The notes below the pieces were generated by a model. It saw nothing but the letters and a program-made list of their open reading frames with translations, made no database searches and was not told where the DNA came from. From Opitutaceae bacterium (lineage in GTDB: Bacteria; Verrucomicrobiota; Verrucomicrobiia; Opitutales; Opitutaceae), in the NCBI GenBank assembly GCA_016763045.1, contig JAESUN010000034.1, positions 1 through 7,095 of the forward strand: DNA of 7,095 bases. The letters are read 5' to 3'. The position numbers and the translations under genes were made by a program. How positions within the stretch are numbered: the stretch's first letter is position 1; each line of letters opens with the position of its first letter. Below, one piece after another: positions 6,222-7,095 of this stretch.

Positions 6222-7095
6222 TTAAAAATTCAAATTGTAAACTTCAGTCGAAAGATCATTCTTTTTACTTCCTACGTTGTACGCAAACAATAAATTTTCC
6301 GCGGTCTTCCCAGAAGGAAACATTATCGTCCCAAACTGGAAAATACGATACGGAAAGACATCTTTTCGTTTTGATGCTATTATTTGAAATGAATTATCTT
6401 TTTTATCACAACTTACAATATCTGAAGAATTTAGTTTAATTCCACGAGCTGGCCTGTTATCCAGCAAGCCACTAATCGTGCTTTTTGGATTTTCGCAAGG
6501 CTCTGTAGAAGTTGAGAAAATATAGTAGTCTTTAAGTTCACATCCATATATGCAAGAGCCATTTAAACTATATAGTTTTTCACTTATCCATTTACCCTTA
6601 TTCTTTTTCAATATACGCACACTGTTATTTTCAACTTGGGTGTCTGTTGCATATAGCAGTCCTTTTGCCGTTGGGAAAGCTACACATGCACGGTAGATTT
6701 GCTTCCCACTAACGACCAATTTTACGCTCTGAAAATTATTTTTTGCCATATAAATTGCGGCAGAATGGCCGAAATCACCGACTAATATCCATACACACTG
6801 ATTAAAACTATCAGGCACTAATGCGTGCACATGATTAATTTCATTCTCTTTAAACTGAAAAGGACTTTCCCACTTGCCATTTGCTGTCCTTTGCATAATT
6901 TTTACCGATTGTCTTTGGTGGTTACCAAAATACTCTCCAAAACAAATTGAATCAGAAAACCCTTCAATACTTTGAATTTTACAAAACTGCAAAGGACCAC
7001 GTCCTTTAGTGAAAGAATATTCCTTAACTAGCTTTTTAGCTTCTACGTTATATCTATAAATTCTTTTTCCATACGTCAAAAAATAATTATTACCA
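6222..7095 (-). CDS. BNR/sialidase-like beta-propeller protein, 5' end beyond the window
   Basis: The frame stays open through the right edge: upstream of the TTG at 7079 it reads GNNYFL, so that TTG is internal and the true start lies outside. About 290 residues are visible. Numbering from the first visible residue, ICFGEYFGN is near 50-58, INHVHALVPD at 86-95, VWILVGDFG at 101-109, SGKQIYRACVAF at 129-140 and LLYATDTQVENNSVRIL at 146-162. This succession (FGEY, H-x-H, W-x-x-x-GD, G-x-Q-x-x-R, Y-x-x-TD) is a pattern I associate with BNR-type propellers found beside polysaccharide genes, although the Asp-boxes are degenerate (AKNNFQSVKLV where SxDxGxTF would be). Catalysis cannot be claimed; a glycan-binding or lyase-like role is equally possible. 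It is co-directional with the oxidoreductase but 42 bases away, so it may be in the same transcript. Whether a signal peptide exists cannot be seen. Confidence 0.
   Translation of the reverse strand, partial: GNNYFLTYGKRIYRYNVEAKKLVKEYSFTKGRGPLQFCKIQSIEGFSDSICFGEYFGNHQRQSVKIMQRTANGKWESPFQFKENEINHVHALVPDSFNQCVWILVGDFGHSAAIYMAKNNFQSVKLVVSGKQIYRACVAFPTAKGLLYATDTQVENNSVRILKKNKGKWISEKLYSLNGSCIYGCELKDYYIFSTSTEPCENPKSTISGLLDNRPARGIKLNSSDIVSCDKKDNSFQIIASKRKDVFPYRIFQFGTIMFPSGKTAENLLFAYNVGSKKNDLSTEVYNLNF

Noticed and set aside
6077..6439. Plus-strand 120-codon open frame crossing the gap between two minus-strand genes
   Set aside because: It overlaps the 5' end of the oxidoreductase and the 3' end of the propeller gene; its composition is Leu/Phe/His rich without recognisable domain or binding site.
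7077..7079. TTG as the start of the propeller protein
   Set aside because: The frame is open to the window edge (GNNYFL upstream) and the first visible patch looks like the middle of a propeller blade.
1..7095. CRISPR arrays, tRNA/rRNA genes, insertion sequences, integrase or att sites
   Set aside because: No regularly spaced long repeats, RNA gene signatures, transposase frames or terminal inverted repeats were seen; the short repeats at 390-405 are too small to be an element end.

Overview
The window looks like chromosomal DNA of an AT-rich, Gram-negative, probably marine-type gammaproteobacterium. This is inferred from the style of the polysaccharide genes and the base composition; nothing here fixes the genus. 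Every gene that can be supported lies on the minus strand, so transcription runs from right to left. There are two functional blocks: the end of a surface-polysaccharide (O-antigen/capsule/exopolysaccharide type) gene cluster at about 7095-412, and a type II toxin-antitoxin module at about 382-1 that runs off the left edge.

Polysaccharide block, in transcription order. (1) The 3' part of a beta-propeller-like protein (6222-7095; its start lies beyond the right edge). (2) A 713-residue two-domain oxidoreductase (4038-6179), a zinc-less medium-chain dehydrogenase domain fused to a Gfo/Idh/MocA domain. (3) A heparinase II/III (alginate-lyase-like) gene (2217-4063) broken into two frames by a one-base shift at an A6 run. 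(4) A family 4 glycosyltransferase (999-2213). (5) A small PglC-type phosphoglycosyl transferase (412-1002), the enzyme class that starts lipid-linked glycan assembly on undecaprenyl phosphate. Genes 2 to 5 are packed with overlaps or a 3-base gap, so they almost certainly form one translationally coupled unit. The likely division of labour is chain initiation by gene 5, an early sugar addition by gene 4, and sugar or polymer modification by genes 2 and 3.

Toxin-antitoxin block. A 77-residue ribbon-helix-helix antitoxin of the RelB/DinJ type (106-339) is preceded by a compact operator-like region containing two perfect palindromes (346-355 and 363-378). It overlaps by 14 bases the start of a YafQ/RelE-type toxin gene (1-119), of which the first 39 codons are visible.

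Most worth a second look: the heparinase frameshift, which falls on a slippery A_AAA_AAT heptamer where a single -1 slip restores a roughly 615-residue protein; the operator architecture of the toxin-antitoxin module; and that module's position directly after the initiating transferase. I saw no clear evidence of a wholly new system.
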